Origin: an uncultured Granulosicoccaceae bacterium
Lineage (GTDB): Bacteria > Pseudomonadota > Gammaproteobacteria > Granulosicoccales > Granulosicoccaceae
Direction of reading: 5' to 3'
Assembly: GCA_938035945.1 (NCBI GenBank)
Contig: CALHOU010000119.1
Span: 1-53,199, forward strand
DNA: 53,199 nucleotides
Position numbers and translations under genes: made by a program
Shown: in pieces, positions 16,817-24,515 of the stretch
Numbering within the stretch: the stretch's first letter is position 1
Layout of the letters: every line of letters starts with the position of its first letter
Notes under the pieces: generated by a model
What the model was told of the DNA's origin: nothing
Databases searched by the model: none
What the model saw: only the letters and a program-made list of their open reading frames with translations

Positions 16817-17739
16817 GCACAATTGAATTTTTTCTAGCTGGAACGCTCAGTGCGGCCACCATCTTTTTACTTGCAGCGTTAGGAGAGCTGGTCGCTGAAA
16901 AATCAGGCGTTCTAAATCTGGGCGTGGAAGGAATGATGGCTGTCTCAGCCGCTGTGGGTTTCGTTGTCACCTTTGAATCTGGGAGCCACTTGCTGGGATT
17001 TGCAGTGGCTGGTGCCGCCGGCGTTCTGGTTTCACTCGTGTTTGCAGTGATTTCAATATCCTTTTTGGCAAATCAAGTTGCATCTGGGTTGGCGGTCGGT
17101 ATTTTTGGCTTAGGTTTGTCAGCGCTAATTGGCCGAGACTACGAGAGCCGCACCATTGCCGCAACGGAAGGTATAGCTATCCCTTTTCTAAGTGAATTAC
17201 CACTTCTAGGTCCAATTCTTTTCCAACAGAACATTGTTGTATACCTAACGTTCGCTTTAGCGCTGTGTATTGGGCTCACGTTTAAGTACACCCGACTTGG
17301 GCTTGCAATTCGTTCTACTGGCGAAAATCCACACGCAGCTCAAGCATTGGGATTCCCGGTATTCCTTATTCGCTATTGCGCGGTCGCATTCGGTGGCTTA
17401 TTGGCCGGTTTTGCTGGCGCGTACGCATCAACAATCTACACCCCATTATGGGCCGACGGCATGATTGCGGGTCGTGGTTGGATTGCTGTCGCGCTGGTGG
17501 TCTTTGGTACGTGGAAGACAGGTCGCATCGCGTTCGGCGCAATTTTATTCGGCATGGTCTCTCTGGGTGAGCTTATCGCACAGTCCATGGGTGCAAGAAT
17601 CCCATCTCAACTTCTGTCGAGCCTGCCCTACATCGTGACCATTGTCGTCCTAGCAATGATCTCCACAAATACCGCACGAATGCGACTGCACGCACCCTTC
17701 TCCCTAGGCGAAACATTCGACGGGGTCGGACCACGCTAA
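16813..17739 (+). CDS. ABC transporter permease (BMP-type importer, second subunit)
   Basis: 308 residues, GTG start overlapping the previous stop. Family segments AEKSGVLNLGVEGMMAVSA near the N-terminus and the later ALGFPVFLIRYCAVAFGG and GMIAGRGWIAVALVVFG are those of the second permease in BMP-type systems. About 8-9 membrane segments. It is the last gene of the 13-kb plus-strand array; the next gene is convergent. Confidence 0.92.
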   Translation: MSTIEFFLAGTLSAATIFLLAALGELVAEKSGVLNLGVEGMMAVSAAVGFVVTFESGSHLLGFAVAGAAGVLVSLVFAVISISFLANQVASGLAVGIFGLGLSALIGRDYESRTIAATEGIAIPFLSELPLLGPILFQQNIVVYLTFALALCIGLTFKYTRLGLAIRSTGENPHAAQALGFPVFLIRYCAVAFGGLLAGFAGAYASTIYTPLWADGMIAGRGWIAVALVVFGTWKTGRIAFGAILFGMVSLGELIAQSMGARIPSQLLSSLPYIVTIVVLAMISTNTARMRLHAPFSLGETFDGVGPR

Positions 17740-17785
17740 GTCATTCAATCCAATAGTATTTCAGTGAATATTATCTAAAATATGA

Positions 17786-17808
17786 GGCTTAAAAATGCTT
17801 TTTAACCC
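17786..17808. terminator. Weak inverted repeat between convergent genes
   Basis: TTAAAAA (17789-17795) and TTTTTAA (17799-17805) flank TGC, extended by GG/CC beyond one mismatch. A+T-rich and not strong, but placed between the ends of the importer operon and the alpha/beta hydrolase gene, where a two-way terminator would be expected. Confidence 0.3.
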
Positions 17809-17910
17809 TAAAAACTTCGTCTAAAGTGATCTCGCGTAGTCGTTCCCACTTCATCCGATAATTTCTCAGGCTTCTTGGTTGTGGTGAGTGACTATGAAAA
17901 CTTCGCCTCA

Positions 17911-18825
17911 CTATTCAGAGCAAGCGAGTCTAAGGACAGCATCTGCAAATTCCAGCGGATTTTCTTGAGGCAAATTGTGCCCCACACCCTCGACTATTTT
18001 TCGTTCGAACGCATTGGTGAAGTGCTTTTCTGCACTGTCGTTTACATCAGGAGGATCTACAGCATCGTCACGACCTTGAAGCACGATAGTGGAAACCGTG
18101 ATTTTTGGTTGCAAAGCAAGACGAGCTTCTATTTCATCGTAGGATGGGTCACCTGCACATTCACCCAACCTATGACGATAAGAATGAGCAACAACATCGG
18201 CGAAGTCTGGATTTTCAAATGAAGTGGATGCAGCTGTAAAGCTATCGCCATTAAAATTCCAACTTGGAGACCACAGTTTCCAAATGTAATGGCACAGCTC
18301 AGCACGATTATTAATGAGCGCTTGTTTACCGCGCATCGTATTAAAATAATATATATACCAGTACCGCGTTTCCTCTTCGGGCGTGACCGGAATAACAGCA
18401 TTCTGAATATCCTGAATATTATATCCCTGCCCACAACTAACCAGTCCTAAAACGCGCTCAGGCCAAAGCGCCGCAACAATACATGCAGCACGACCGCCCC
18501 AGTCATAACCAGCCAGCGTTGCCTGCTCAATATTCAATGCATCCATAAAAGCAAGTAAGTCAGCAGCTATGGCGGCCTGCTGACCAGAGCGCATAGTGTC
18601 AGAGTTCAGAAAACGTGTTGGCCCAAATCCACGAAGGTAAGGCACGATGCATCGCATGCCCTTAGCCGCAAGAATTGATGCAACCTCCGCGTAAGAGCTC
18701 GGATCGTAGGGAAAGCCATGAAGCAGCACGACTGCAGAGCGATCTTGCGGACCGTATTCGTGATAGGCGATCTCCAGCCTATCGGTCTGAATAGTTTTAA
18801 TCATGTCTAAACGTAAGGCAGTCAT
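17911..18825 (-). CDS. Alpha/beta hydrolase, epoxide hydrolase-like
   Basis: 304 residues; an internal ATG at 18804 is an alternative start, seven residues later. Catalytic elements: oxyanion HGFP (36-39), nucleophile Asp108 in AGYDWGGRA, acid in GRDDAVDPPD, and His in GVGHNLPQENP. An Asp nucleophile followed by Trp is the pattern of soluble epoxide hydrolases and haloalkane dehalogenases, not of esterases. It is monocistronic, convergent with the importer operon and divergent from the ABC-pobA operon. Confidence 0.85.
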   Translation of the reverse strand: MTALRLDMIKTIQTDRLEIAYHEYGPQDRSAVVLLHGFPYDPSSYAEVASILAAKGMRCIVPYLRGFGPTRFLNSDTMRSGQQAAIAADLLAFMDALNIEQATLAGYDWGGRAACIVAALWPERVLGLVSCGQGYNIQDIQNAVIPVTPEEETRYWYIYYFNTMRGKQALINNRAELCHYIWKLWSPSWNFNGDSFTAASTSFENPDFADVVAHSYRHRLGECAGDPSYDEIEARLALQPKITVSTIVLQGRDDAVDPPDVNDSAEKHFTNAFERKIVEGVGHNLPQENPLEFADAVLRLACSE

Positions 18826-18868
18826 TCTGTCAGTGCTTGATGATGAGCATGTTAAAGGTCCTTTTTTA

Positions 18869-18890
18869 CGCTAAAAACGCGTTTTAAGCG
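18869..18890. promoter_or_regulatory. 22-bp near-perfect palindrome in divergent promoter region
   Basis: Ten of eleven base pairs are symmetrical around a central AAAACGCGTTTT, with CGCT and AGCG outer arms. It lies between the divergent hydrolase and ABC transporter genes, the expected place for a dimeric repressor or activator site. No regulator for it is evident in the window. Confidence 0.45.
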
Positions 18891-18949
18891 CTCTATTCAC
18901 CCCAATTTACTACGAAAGATCAGGCTAATGAACAACTTAGCTTGGTCCG

Positions 18950-18965
18950 ACCCCGGAAGCGGGGT
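18950..18965 (+). other. Small GC hairpin in the leader of the ABC-pobA operon
   Basis: ACCCCG and CGGGGT close a GAAG tetraloop about 40 nt before the binding-protein start. It may fold in the 5' leader; there is no T tract. Function unknown. Confidence 0.3.
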
Positions 18966-19003
18966 ATTATTGGGGGGATATGAATATATATGGGGGATGG
19001 GAA

Positions 19004-19828
19004 ATGAGAAAGGCGGTATTGGGTGCGGCGTTGGCAGGTGTTGTGTTGGCAGCGAGTTCTAATGTTTATGCAGCCGAGTGTGCGGCAGGCAAAACCATGA
19101 AAGACGGTGTGCTAACCATAGCCACAGGCAACCCAGCCTACTATCCTTGGGTGATGGATAACGATCCATCATCGGGTAAAGGCTTTGAAGCCGCAGTGGC
19201 CTATGCGGTTGCTAATAAAATGGGATTTGAAAACGACAAGGTTGAGTGGACTTCAGCATCCTTTGATCAATCCATCCAACCCGGTGTAAAAGATTTTGAT
19301 TTCAACCTACAACAGTTCTCAATCACCGAAGAGCGTGAAAAGGTTGTCGATTTCTCAGCGCCCTACTATTCAGCTCCAATGGCCGTGTTAGTGCGCAAGT
19401 CGTCAGTAGACAACGGGGCCACTGCAACCGTTGATTCACTAAAAGAGTTGAAATGGGGTATCGACTCCAACACTACCGCATTGGCCATGCTGCAACAAAC
19501 CATTAAGCCAAGCAGCGACCCGCTTCTTTATGATGACAACGTAAACGTGATTGAAGCGATGAAAGCCAATCAAATCGACGCTGGTTTGTTCGACTTACCC
19601 ACTGCACTCTACCTAAGCGCAGTTGTATTGGAAGACGGCGTTGTTCTAGGCCAATTCCCAGCTGATCGTTCAGACACACCAGACCAGTTTGGATTACTGA
19701 TGGAAGATGGGAGTGCGCTCAAAGAGTGCGTCGATGAAGCCGTACTGGCAATTACTGAAGATGGCACGTTGGCAAAAATTGAGGCACAGTGGTTACAAGA
19801 GACCACAGGCGTACCATTGATCAAATAA
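19004..19828 (+). CDS. Polar amino acid-type ABC transporter substrate-binding protein
   Basis: 274 residues from ATG 19004; an upstream in-frame ATG at 18980 would prepend charged and aromatic residues to the signal peptide, so the later start is preferred. Signal peptide MRKAVLGAALAGVVLAASS..., cleavage near VYA. SBP family 3 features: LTIATGNPAYYPWV, GKGFEAAVAYAVA, FSITEEREKVVDFSAPYY and WGIDSNTTA. These proteins bind amino acids or other small carboxylates. It heads an operon with permease, ATPase and pobA. Confidence 0.88.
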   Translation: MRKAVLGAALAGVVLAASSNVYAAECAAGKTMKDGVLTIATGNPAYYPWVMDNDPSSGKGFEAAVAYAVANKMGFENDKVEWTSASFDQSIQPGVKDFDFNLQQFSITEEREKVVDFSAPYYSAPMAVLVRKSSVDNGATATVDSLKELKWGIDSNTTALAMLQQTIKPSSDPLLYDDNVNVIEAMKANQIDAGLFDLPTALYLSAVVLEDGVVLGQFPADRSDTPDQFGLLMEDGSALKECVDEAVLAITEDGTLAKIEAQWLQETTGVPLIK

Positions 19829-19880
19829 ATACAAAAGAAATGCTAGCGATGGTTAGTATGAGCATGCCCTACGCGCCACT

Positions 19881-20702
19881 ATGATCAATCGCAGTGCTGC
19901 GCGTGTAGCATACAAAAAAAAGCAAAAACGTAAGGGCGCAGTCGTCGCTGCGCTCAGCTCTTTTTTCGTGCTTGCCGCTCTTATCATATTGGTACCACAA
20001 ACACCCGGCTGGGAGAAAGTGCAAGCCAGTTTCTTTAATGGCGAAATTCTGGTATCCACATTCCCGTCCCTTTTAAAAGCGTTCCTACTCGACGTAGCCA
20101 TATTTTTGTGGTCGCTACCGGCCATCGCCCTGCTCGGTTTATTGGTAGCACTTGCGCGAGATCAAAAATCACCAGCCATGTTTCCCCTGCGCGCCTTAGC
20201 CATCGGCTACACCGATATCTTTCGCGGCGTGCCCGTGATTCTCACTATTTTTCTTATTGGCTTTGGGATTCCCGGCTTAGGTTTACCTCGCCCGTGGAAT
20301 AGCCCTTATATATGGGGCTCTGTCGCATTGGTTCTGACCTACTCGGCCTACGTTGCCGAAGTGCTACGCAGCGGTATTGAATCAATACATGAAAGCCAAC
20401 GCAATGCGGGAAAATCGTTAGGCTTAAGCCAACGCGATACCATGAGATACATCGTACTACCACAAGCACTACGCCGGGTTGTGCCCGCCAACATGAACAT
20501 GTTGGTAGCACTACAAAAAGACGTCGCACTTTTATCCTTTATCGGCCCGGTAGAAATCCTTCGACAAGCCGGTGTACATAAATCCCTGCTCGCCAACTTC
20601 ACACCCTATGTTGGCGCAGCAATCATATTTCTTGCCGTGACTGTTCCAGCTACGCGCTATGCTGACTACCTGCTTGCGAAGCAACATCGGGAGCGAACCT
20701 AA
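19881..20702 (+). CDS. Polar amino acid-type ABC transporter permease
   Basis: 273 residues, His/Glu/Gln/Arg/opine-type permease with about five membrane segments. The FRGVPVILTIFLIGFG segment and the EAA-type loop (ESIHESQRNAGKSLGLSQ) that docks on the ATPase are clear. A basic N-terminus (YKKKQKRKG) precedes the first membrane helix. Its last base is shared with the start of the ATPase gene (TAATG). Only one permease gene is present, so a homodimer is expected. Confidence 0.9.
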   Translation: MINRSAARVAYKKKQKRKGAVVAALSSFFVLAALIILVPQTPGWEKVQASFFNGEILVSTFPSLLKAFLLDVAIFLWSLPAIALLGLLVALARDQKSPAMFPLRALAIGYTDIFRGVPVILTIFLIGFGIPGLGLPRPWNSPYIWGSVALVLTYSAYVAEVLRSGIESIHESQRNAGKSLGLSQRDTMRYIVLPQALRRVVPANMNMLVALQKDVALLSFIGPVEILRQAGVHKSLLANFTPYVGAAIIFLAVTVPATRYADYLLAKQHRERT

Positions 20703-21439
20703 TGGCATTGGAACGCTTAAAACTTAAAGGCGTAGAAAAAGCCTTTGGCGATGTACCTGTTCTTAAAGGTATCGACTTATCGGTAAAAGAAGGCGAAATG
20801 GTGTGCTTAATAGGATCGTCTGGCTCCGGGAAATCCACACTACTGCGCTGCATCAACTTACTAGAGCCAATTGATAATGGCCAAATATTTTTTAATGATG
20901 TCGACATATCTGAACCCGGTCTGGATCCGCAACCCGTGCGACAAAAAATTGGAATGGTATTCCAAAGCTTCAACCTATTCCCTCACATGAGCGCTCTACA
21001 AAATGTGATGCTGGCACCGCGACGAGTATTCAAGGAACCCAAAGAGCAACTGCTTGAAAACGTCACCGCCCTGTTTGAAAAATTCGGTTTGGCTGATCGT
21101 ATGCATCACTATCCCGATCAGCTCTCTGGTGGCCAACAACAACGTGTAGCGATTGTTCGTGCATTGGCGATGAATCCGCTCATCATGTTGTTCGATGAAG
21201 TCACGTCGGCGCTGGACCCAGAACTCATTGAGGAAGTACTCGATGTCTTACGACAACTTCGACTGCAAGGGATGACGATGATATTGGCGACGCACGAAAT
21301 CGGTTTCGCACGCGAAGCGGCAGATACAGTATGCATGCTCGATGATGGAAAAATAATTGAAAAGGCATCACCCGATAAGTTATTCACCGACCCAACTGAA
21401 GCGCGCACTCGGCAGTTTCTATCCTCGGTACTTAAATAG
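20702..21439 (+). CDS. Polar amino acid-type ABC transporter ATP-binding protein
   Basis: 245 residues, full length for GlnQ-like ATPases. Walker A GSSGSGKST, Q-loop VFQSFNLFPH, signature LSGGQQQRVAIVRAL, Walker B IMLFDEVTSALDPE (Val replaces the usual Pro/Ala region residue but Asp-Glu is intact), and switch His in LATHEIGFA. It drives the permease encoded immediately upstream and is 9 nt from pobA. Confidence 0.93.
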   Translation: MALERLKLKGVEKAFGDVPVLKGIDLSVKEGEMVCLIGSSGSGKSTLLRCINLLEPIDNGQIFFNDVDISEPGLDPQPVRQKIGMVFQSFNLFPHMSALQNVMLAPRRVFKEPKEQLLENVTALFEKFGLADRMHHYPDQLSGGQQQRVAIVRALAMNPLIMLFDEVTSALDPELIEEVLDVLRQLRLQGMTMILATHEIGFAREAADTVCMLDDGKIIEKASPDKLFTDPTEARTRQFLSSVLK

Positions 21440-21448
21440 ATCAACAAC

Positions 21449-22618
21449 ATGCGAGTACAAGTTGCAATAATCGGCGGTGGCCCATCAGGACTCTTACTAG
21501 GCCAACTGCTCCACAATGCAGGCATCGAGGCTGTTGTACTAGAGCGCCAAACACGCGAATACGTGCTAACACGCATTCGAGCGGGTGTGCTCGAACGTGG
21601 CACGGTCAACTTGTTAGAGCAAGCCGGTGCAGCTGATCGATTGCACGCCGAGTCATTCACTCACGACGGCACAGTGATCTCGGTAAACAACAAGCACTTC
21701 AATATCCCATTTCATAAGTACGTTAACAAACCGGTTACCGTTTACGGGCAAACCGAACTCACTCGCGATTTGTACGACGCACGCGAGCTAGGCGGCGCCG
21801 CCACGTTGTTCAATGTGGAAGACGTGATTATAAATGATGTAAAAAGCGACTCCCCCAGTATCGACTGCAAAATAGCCAGTGAATCCATTCATATCGACTG
21901 CGATTATGTTGCGGGCTGCGACGGATTCCATGGTGTTAGCCGACAACATATCCCAAGCGATGTCCGACGCGAGTATGAAAAGGTGTATCCGTTTGGCTGG
22001 CTGGGAATCATTTCTGAAACAAAACCTGTGCATGAAGAACTGATATATGCAAACTCTGACAGAGGCTTTGCACTGTGCTCCATGCGCACCGATCGACTCA
22101 GCCGCTACTATGTCCAGTGCGATGCCAACGACAGTATCGACAACTGGAGCGACAGCGCATTTTGGGATGAGCTGAAACAGCGTATACCAGAGCAATTCGC
22201 CGACACGATAGAAACCGGCCCTTCGATAGAAAAATCGATAGCGCCACTACGTTCGTTCGTGTGTGAACCCATGCAATATGGAAAACTATTCCTATGCGGC
22301 GATGCGGCGCATATCGTACCGCCGACGGGTGCCAAAGGATTAAATACAGCCGCATCAGACGTACACTATCTTTACAATGCATTCAAACAACGCTATCAAC
22401 ACAATGACGACGAAGCACTGACCTCGTATTCACAAACAGCTTTAAAACGTGTGTGGAAAGTACAACGCTTTAGTTGGTGGATGACTTCCATGTTGCATCG
22501 ATTTCCTGATCAAAGCGAATTTGATATTAATATCCAACGCGCTGAACTGGATTTTTTGCGTGAATCAGAGCCTGCGCAAGCAAGCCTTGCTATTAACTAT
22601 GTGGGTCTACCTTACTAA
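21449..22618 (+). CDS. pobA: 4-hydroxybenzoate 3-monooxygenase (PobA)
   Basis: 389 residues, standard PobA length. FAD-binding GGGPSG at the N-terminus, the PobA-specific RIRAGVLERGTVNLL, CDGFHG in the middle, RLSRYYVQC with the substrate-region Arg and Tyr, and LCGDAAHIVPPTGAKGLN near 285-302. Forms protocatechuate from 4-hydroxybenzoate with NADPH and O2. It is last in an operon behind an amino-acid-type ABC importer, so that importer may carry 4-hydroxybenzoate or a precursor. No protocatechuate ring-cleavage gene is in the window. The 3' end overlaps the convergent IclR gene by 12 nt. Confidence 0.92.
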   Translation: MRVQVAIIGGGPSGLLLGQLLHNAGIEAVVLERQTREYVLTRIRAGVLERGTVNLLEQAGAADRLHAESFTHDGTVISVNNKHFNIPFHKYVNKPVTVYGQTELTRDLYDARELGGAATLFNVEDVIINDVKSDSPSIDCKIASESIHIDCDYVAGCDGFHGVSRQHIPSDVRREYEKVYPFGWLGIISETKPVHEELIYANSDRGFALCSMRTDRLSRYYVQCDANDSIDNWSDSAFWDELKQRIPEQFADTIETGPSIEKSIAPLRSFVCEPMQYGKLFLCGDAAHIVPPTGAKGLNTAASDVHYLYNAFKQRYQHNDDEALTSYSQTALKRVWKVQRFSWWMTSMLHRFPDQSEFDINIQRAELDFLRESEPAQASLAINYVGLPY

Positions 22619-23377
22619 ATTAGTTTTTCTAACACTGGATCCACGAATCGCGATTTCTAATCGTTCAATGGCTTCGCTTAGCAATGGCAACAACTCGCGC
22701 TGCTTCGCTTGGGTCATTTTCTCATCGGGTAACGCGATAGAAATCGTACCACTGGGATCGGCTTGATCAAGAAAAAATGCCATCGAAACACTGGCAACAC
22801 CTTCCTCAAACGTATTGCGCGTTTGCGCATAACCATCATCGCGTGTTTGCTTAATCTTTTTAAGTAACGCCGCTTTGGATACGATAGTGTTTGGCGTTGA
22901 TCTTAGTCGCTTAAGCGTAAGCAATTTTTCCGCTGTTTCAGGCGTTGCGGCTGCCAGGTAGCTCAGCCCCGAACCAGTAGCATGATATGGCAGCCCTTGA
23001 GTAGGTTCTATATTAATAATATTGCCCCGGCGTGGAATTCGATACGCAATCGTTGTCATACTCTCGTTGCCAGGCACACTGATGTGTGTTGTTTCGTCTG
23101 TTGCCACAAACAACCAATCAATCACTTCCTGAACGGCTTGCGTTAGAGGTACAGTGGCCTCACGTATGCGAGCAAGGCGTAAAAAACCACAACCCAGCCG
23201 GTATTGTTTGGTATCACTTAACTGTTCAACGTAACCATGATTACCGAGGGCAACCAATAGTCGCCGCGTGGCCGCTTTATCCAAACCGGATAATCGCGCA
23301 AGCTCACTCAAACCAATCTCTGTTCGGTCGAATGAGAATTGGTTAAGCACATGCATGGCCTTATCGACGGTTTTCAT
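22607..23377 (-). CDS. IclR-family transcriptional regulator
   Basis: 256 residues: winged-helix N-terminus (about 1-65: TEIGLSELARLSGLDKAATRRLLVAL) and IclR effector domain (about 75-250: LPYHATGSGLSYLAA, NTFEEGVASVSMAF, GTISIALP). IclR proteins of this type include the 4-hydroxybenzoate and protocatechuate regulators PobR/PcaU. It is convergent with pobA. The element 44 bp upstream of its start recurs at the tct operon, so it probably regulates itself and that operon; no copy was found before the ABC-pobA operon. Confidence 0.9.
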   Translation of the reverse strand: MKTVDKAMHVLNQFSFDRTEIGLSELARLSGLDKAATRRLLVALGNHGYVEQLSDTKQYRLGCGFLRLARIREATVPLTQAVQEVIDWLFVATDETTHISVPGNESMTTIAYRIPRRGNIINIEPTQGLPYHATGSGLSYLAAATPETAEKLLTLKRLRSTPNTIVSKAALLKKIKQTRDDGYAQTRNTFEEGVASVSMAFFLDQADPSGTISIALPDEKMTQAKQRELLPLLSEAIERLEIAIRGSSVRKTNLVR

Positions 23378-23420
23378 TCAATGGCGTTAGAATTAGATGA
23401 CTGCCCAAATCTTACTATTA

Positions 23421-23446
23421 ACACTATAGTTGTCAATAGTGAACCG
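23421..23446 (+). promoter_or_regulatory. Probable IclR-type operator, copy 2 (upstream of the IclR gene)
   Basis: Perfect inverted half-sites CACTAT (23422-23427) and ATAGTG (23436-23441), 8 bp apart, followed by AACCG. Matches copy 1 (4410-4435) at 21 of 26 positions. It sits 44 bp before the IclR start, suggesting autoregulation. Confidence 0.55.
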
Positions 23447-23514
23447 GCACTTGCTTACTATCATTGAGGGTTTACGGCCTTCTAGGCTTACACCAAATAC
23501 AGTTGCTAGATAAG

Positions 23515-24171
23515 CTATAGCCTATCTACAAACGCCAAAACCTGATGTAAATCATTGCTTGTAAAATCAGCGTAAACACAGAGTTCGTCATCGGCATCTT
23601 TAGGCACGTAGATGGTTTGCATACCAGCTTGCTTCGCACCTTTAATATCAGCTATCGGATTATCGCCGATAAAAACCGACGCACCAATCTCTGCATTCAA
23701 TTGTCGGCAGGCCAATTCAAAAATGGCCCTTTCAGGCTTTCTCATATCAACAGCTTCAGACACAACAACGCATTCGATTAATGCAGAAAATTCCAAAGCG
23801 TTCAAGTTATTTTCTTGAAAAGGCGTTTTACCATTCGTGACCACGCCAATCTTGTAGCCGTTAGAAAGAAACTGATCGATCAGTTCAGAAGCACCCGAGC
23901 GCGCTTTACAAAACCTGCAAAAATCGTTTAAGTAAACCTTTAACAATTGCGGCACAGACCACGGCGATAAGTCGAACTCATCAATCAATATTTGATAGAC
24001 AACATCCTTCCAAACTTTACCACTTTGATCAAGCTCAATAAACCGCTCACTAAATCGCTCCCTATCATCAACAATCAAAAGCTGTGCAGCCTGCCACTGA
24101 ACGAACTCTTTTAACGAAGCGGTTCGATCGAGAAGAGTTTCGTCTAAATCAAATAATGCAGCTCGTCGCAT
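23515..24171 (-). CDS. HAD-family hydrolase
   Basis: 218 residues with all four HAD motifs: DLDETLLDR (residues 7-15), VVTNGK for motif II, the motif III Lys in MRKPERAIFELA, and GDNPIADIKGA for motif IV. The cap inserted after motif I is helical, as in subfamily IA phosphatases such as pyrimidine nucleotidases or phosphoglycolate phosphatases. Substrate not predictable. Monocistronic, followed by the IclR control region. Confidence 0.88.
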   Translation of the reverse strand: MRRAALFDLDETLLDRTASLKEFVQWQAAQLLIVDDRERFSERFIELDQSGKVWKDVVYQILIDEFDLSPWSVPQLLKVYLNDFCRFCKARSGASELIDQFLSNGYKIGVVTNGKTPFQENNLNALEFSALIECVVVSEAVDMRKPERAIFELACRQLNAEIGASVFIGDNPIADIKGAKQAGMQTIYVPKDADDELCVYADFTSNDLHQVLAFVDRL

Positions 24172-24262
24172 AATGGGCTCACCGGAAAAATTCGGATGAG
24201 TAGCTCAGCAGATTATGTGTCCTGGGATGCTTGATTAAACATTGGCCGAACACGAACATTTT

Positions 24263-24433
24263 TTAGCTAGTGGCTATTAAATACTTAACCAGCAACCAAA
24301 TAGCCAATAGAAACAACAAGGTACCCAGCAAGCCACCAATAATAAAGTGTATGGGCTTGCCATGCGTAAAATCGCGTTCTTTATTTTTAGCTGACTGAAC
24401 GCCGATCATGGCCGCTGCAACGCTCTGCATCAC
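24263..24433 (-). CDS. DUF2970 small membrane protein
   Basis: Too short for usual ORF cut-offs. From GTG 24433 or ATG 24430 it gives about 55 residues: VMQSVAAAMIGVQSAKNKER, then DFTHGKP, then a hydrophobic helix (HFIIGGLLGTLLFLLAIWLL) and a short tail ending at the stop 24263-24265. GVQS..N.ERDF.HG.P is the DUF2970 signature. The conserved family segment seems to continue upstream (GTGFFAV), where the frame stays open to about 24535 but offers no standard start codon, so the true N-terminus is unresolved. It follows the outer-membrane-like gene on the same strand. Function of the family is unknown. Confidence 0.7.
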   Translation of the reverse strand: MMQSVAAAMIGVQSAKNKERDFTHGKPIHFIIGGLLGTLLFLLAIWLLVKYLIATS

Positions 24434-24461
24434 AGCAAAGAAACCCGTTCCCGAACGCGCA

Positions 24462-24487
24462 GAAGGCGCATCTTCGGATGCGCCTTC
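24462..24487. other. 11-bp hairpin with UUCG loop
   Basis: GAAGGCGCATC and GATGCGCCTTC surround TTCG (plus strand; CGAA on the minus strand). It begins 28 nt after the outer-membrane-like gene's stop and just before the minimal DUF2970 start. On the minus strand no T tract follows; on the plus strand CTTGTTCTTA follows. Possibly an mRNA 3'-end element for the upstream gene. Confidence 0.5.
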
Positions 24488-24515
24488 CTTGTTCTTATTC
24501 GAATTGGACGTGTGC

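Noticed and set aside
24462..24487. UUCG hairpin as a plus-strand terminator
   Set aside because: The nearby genes are all on the minus strand, and the following run is only partly T-rich.
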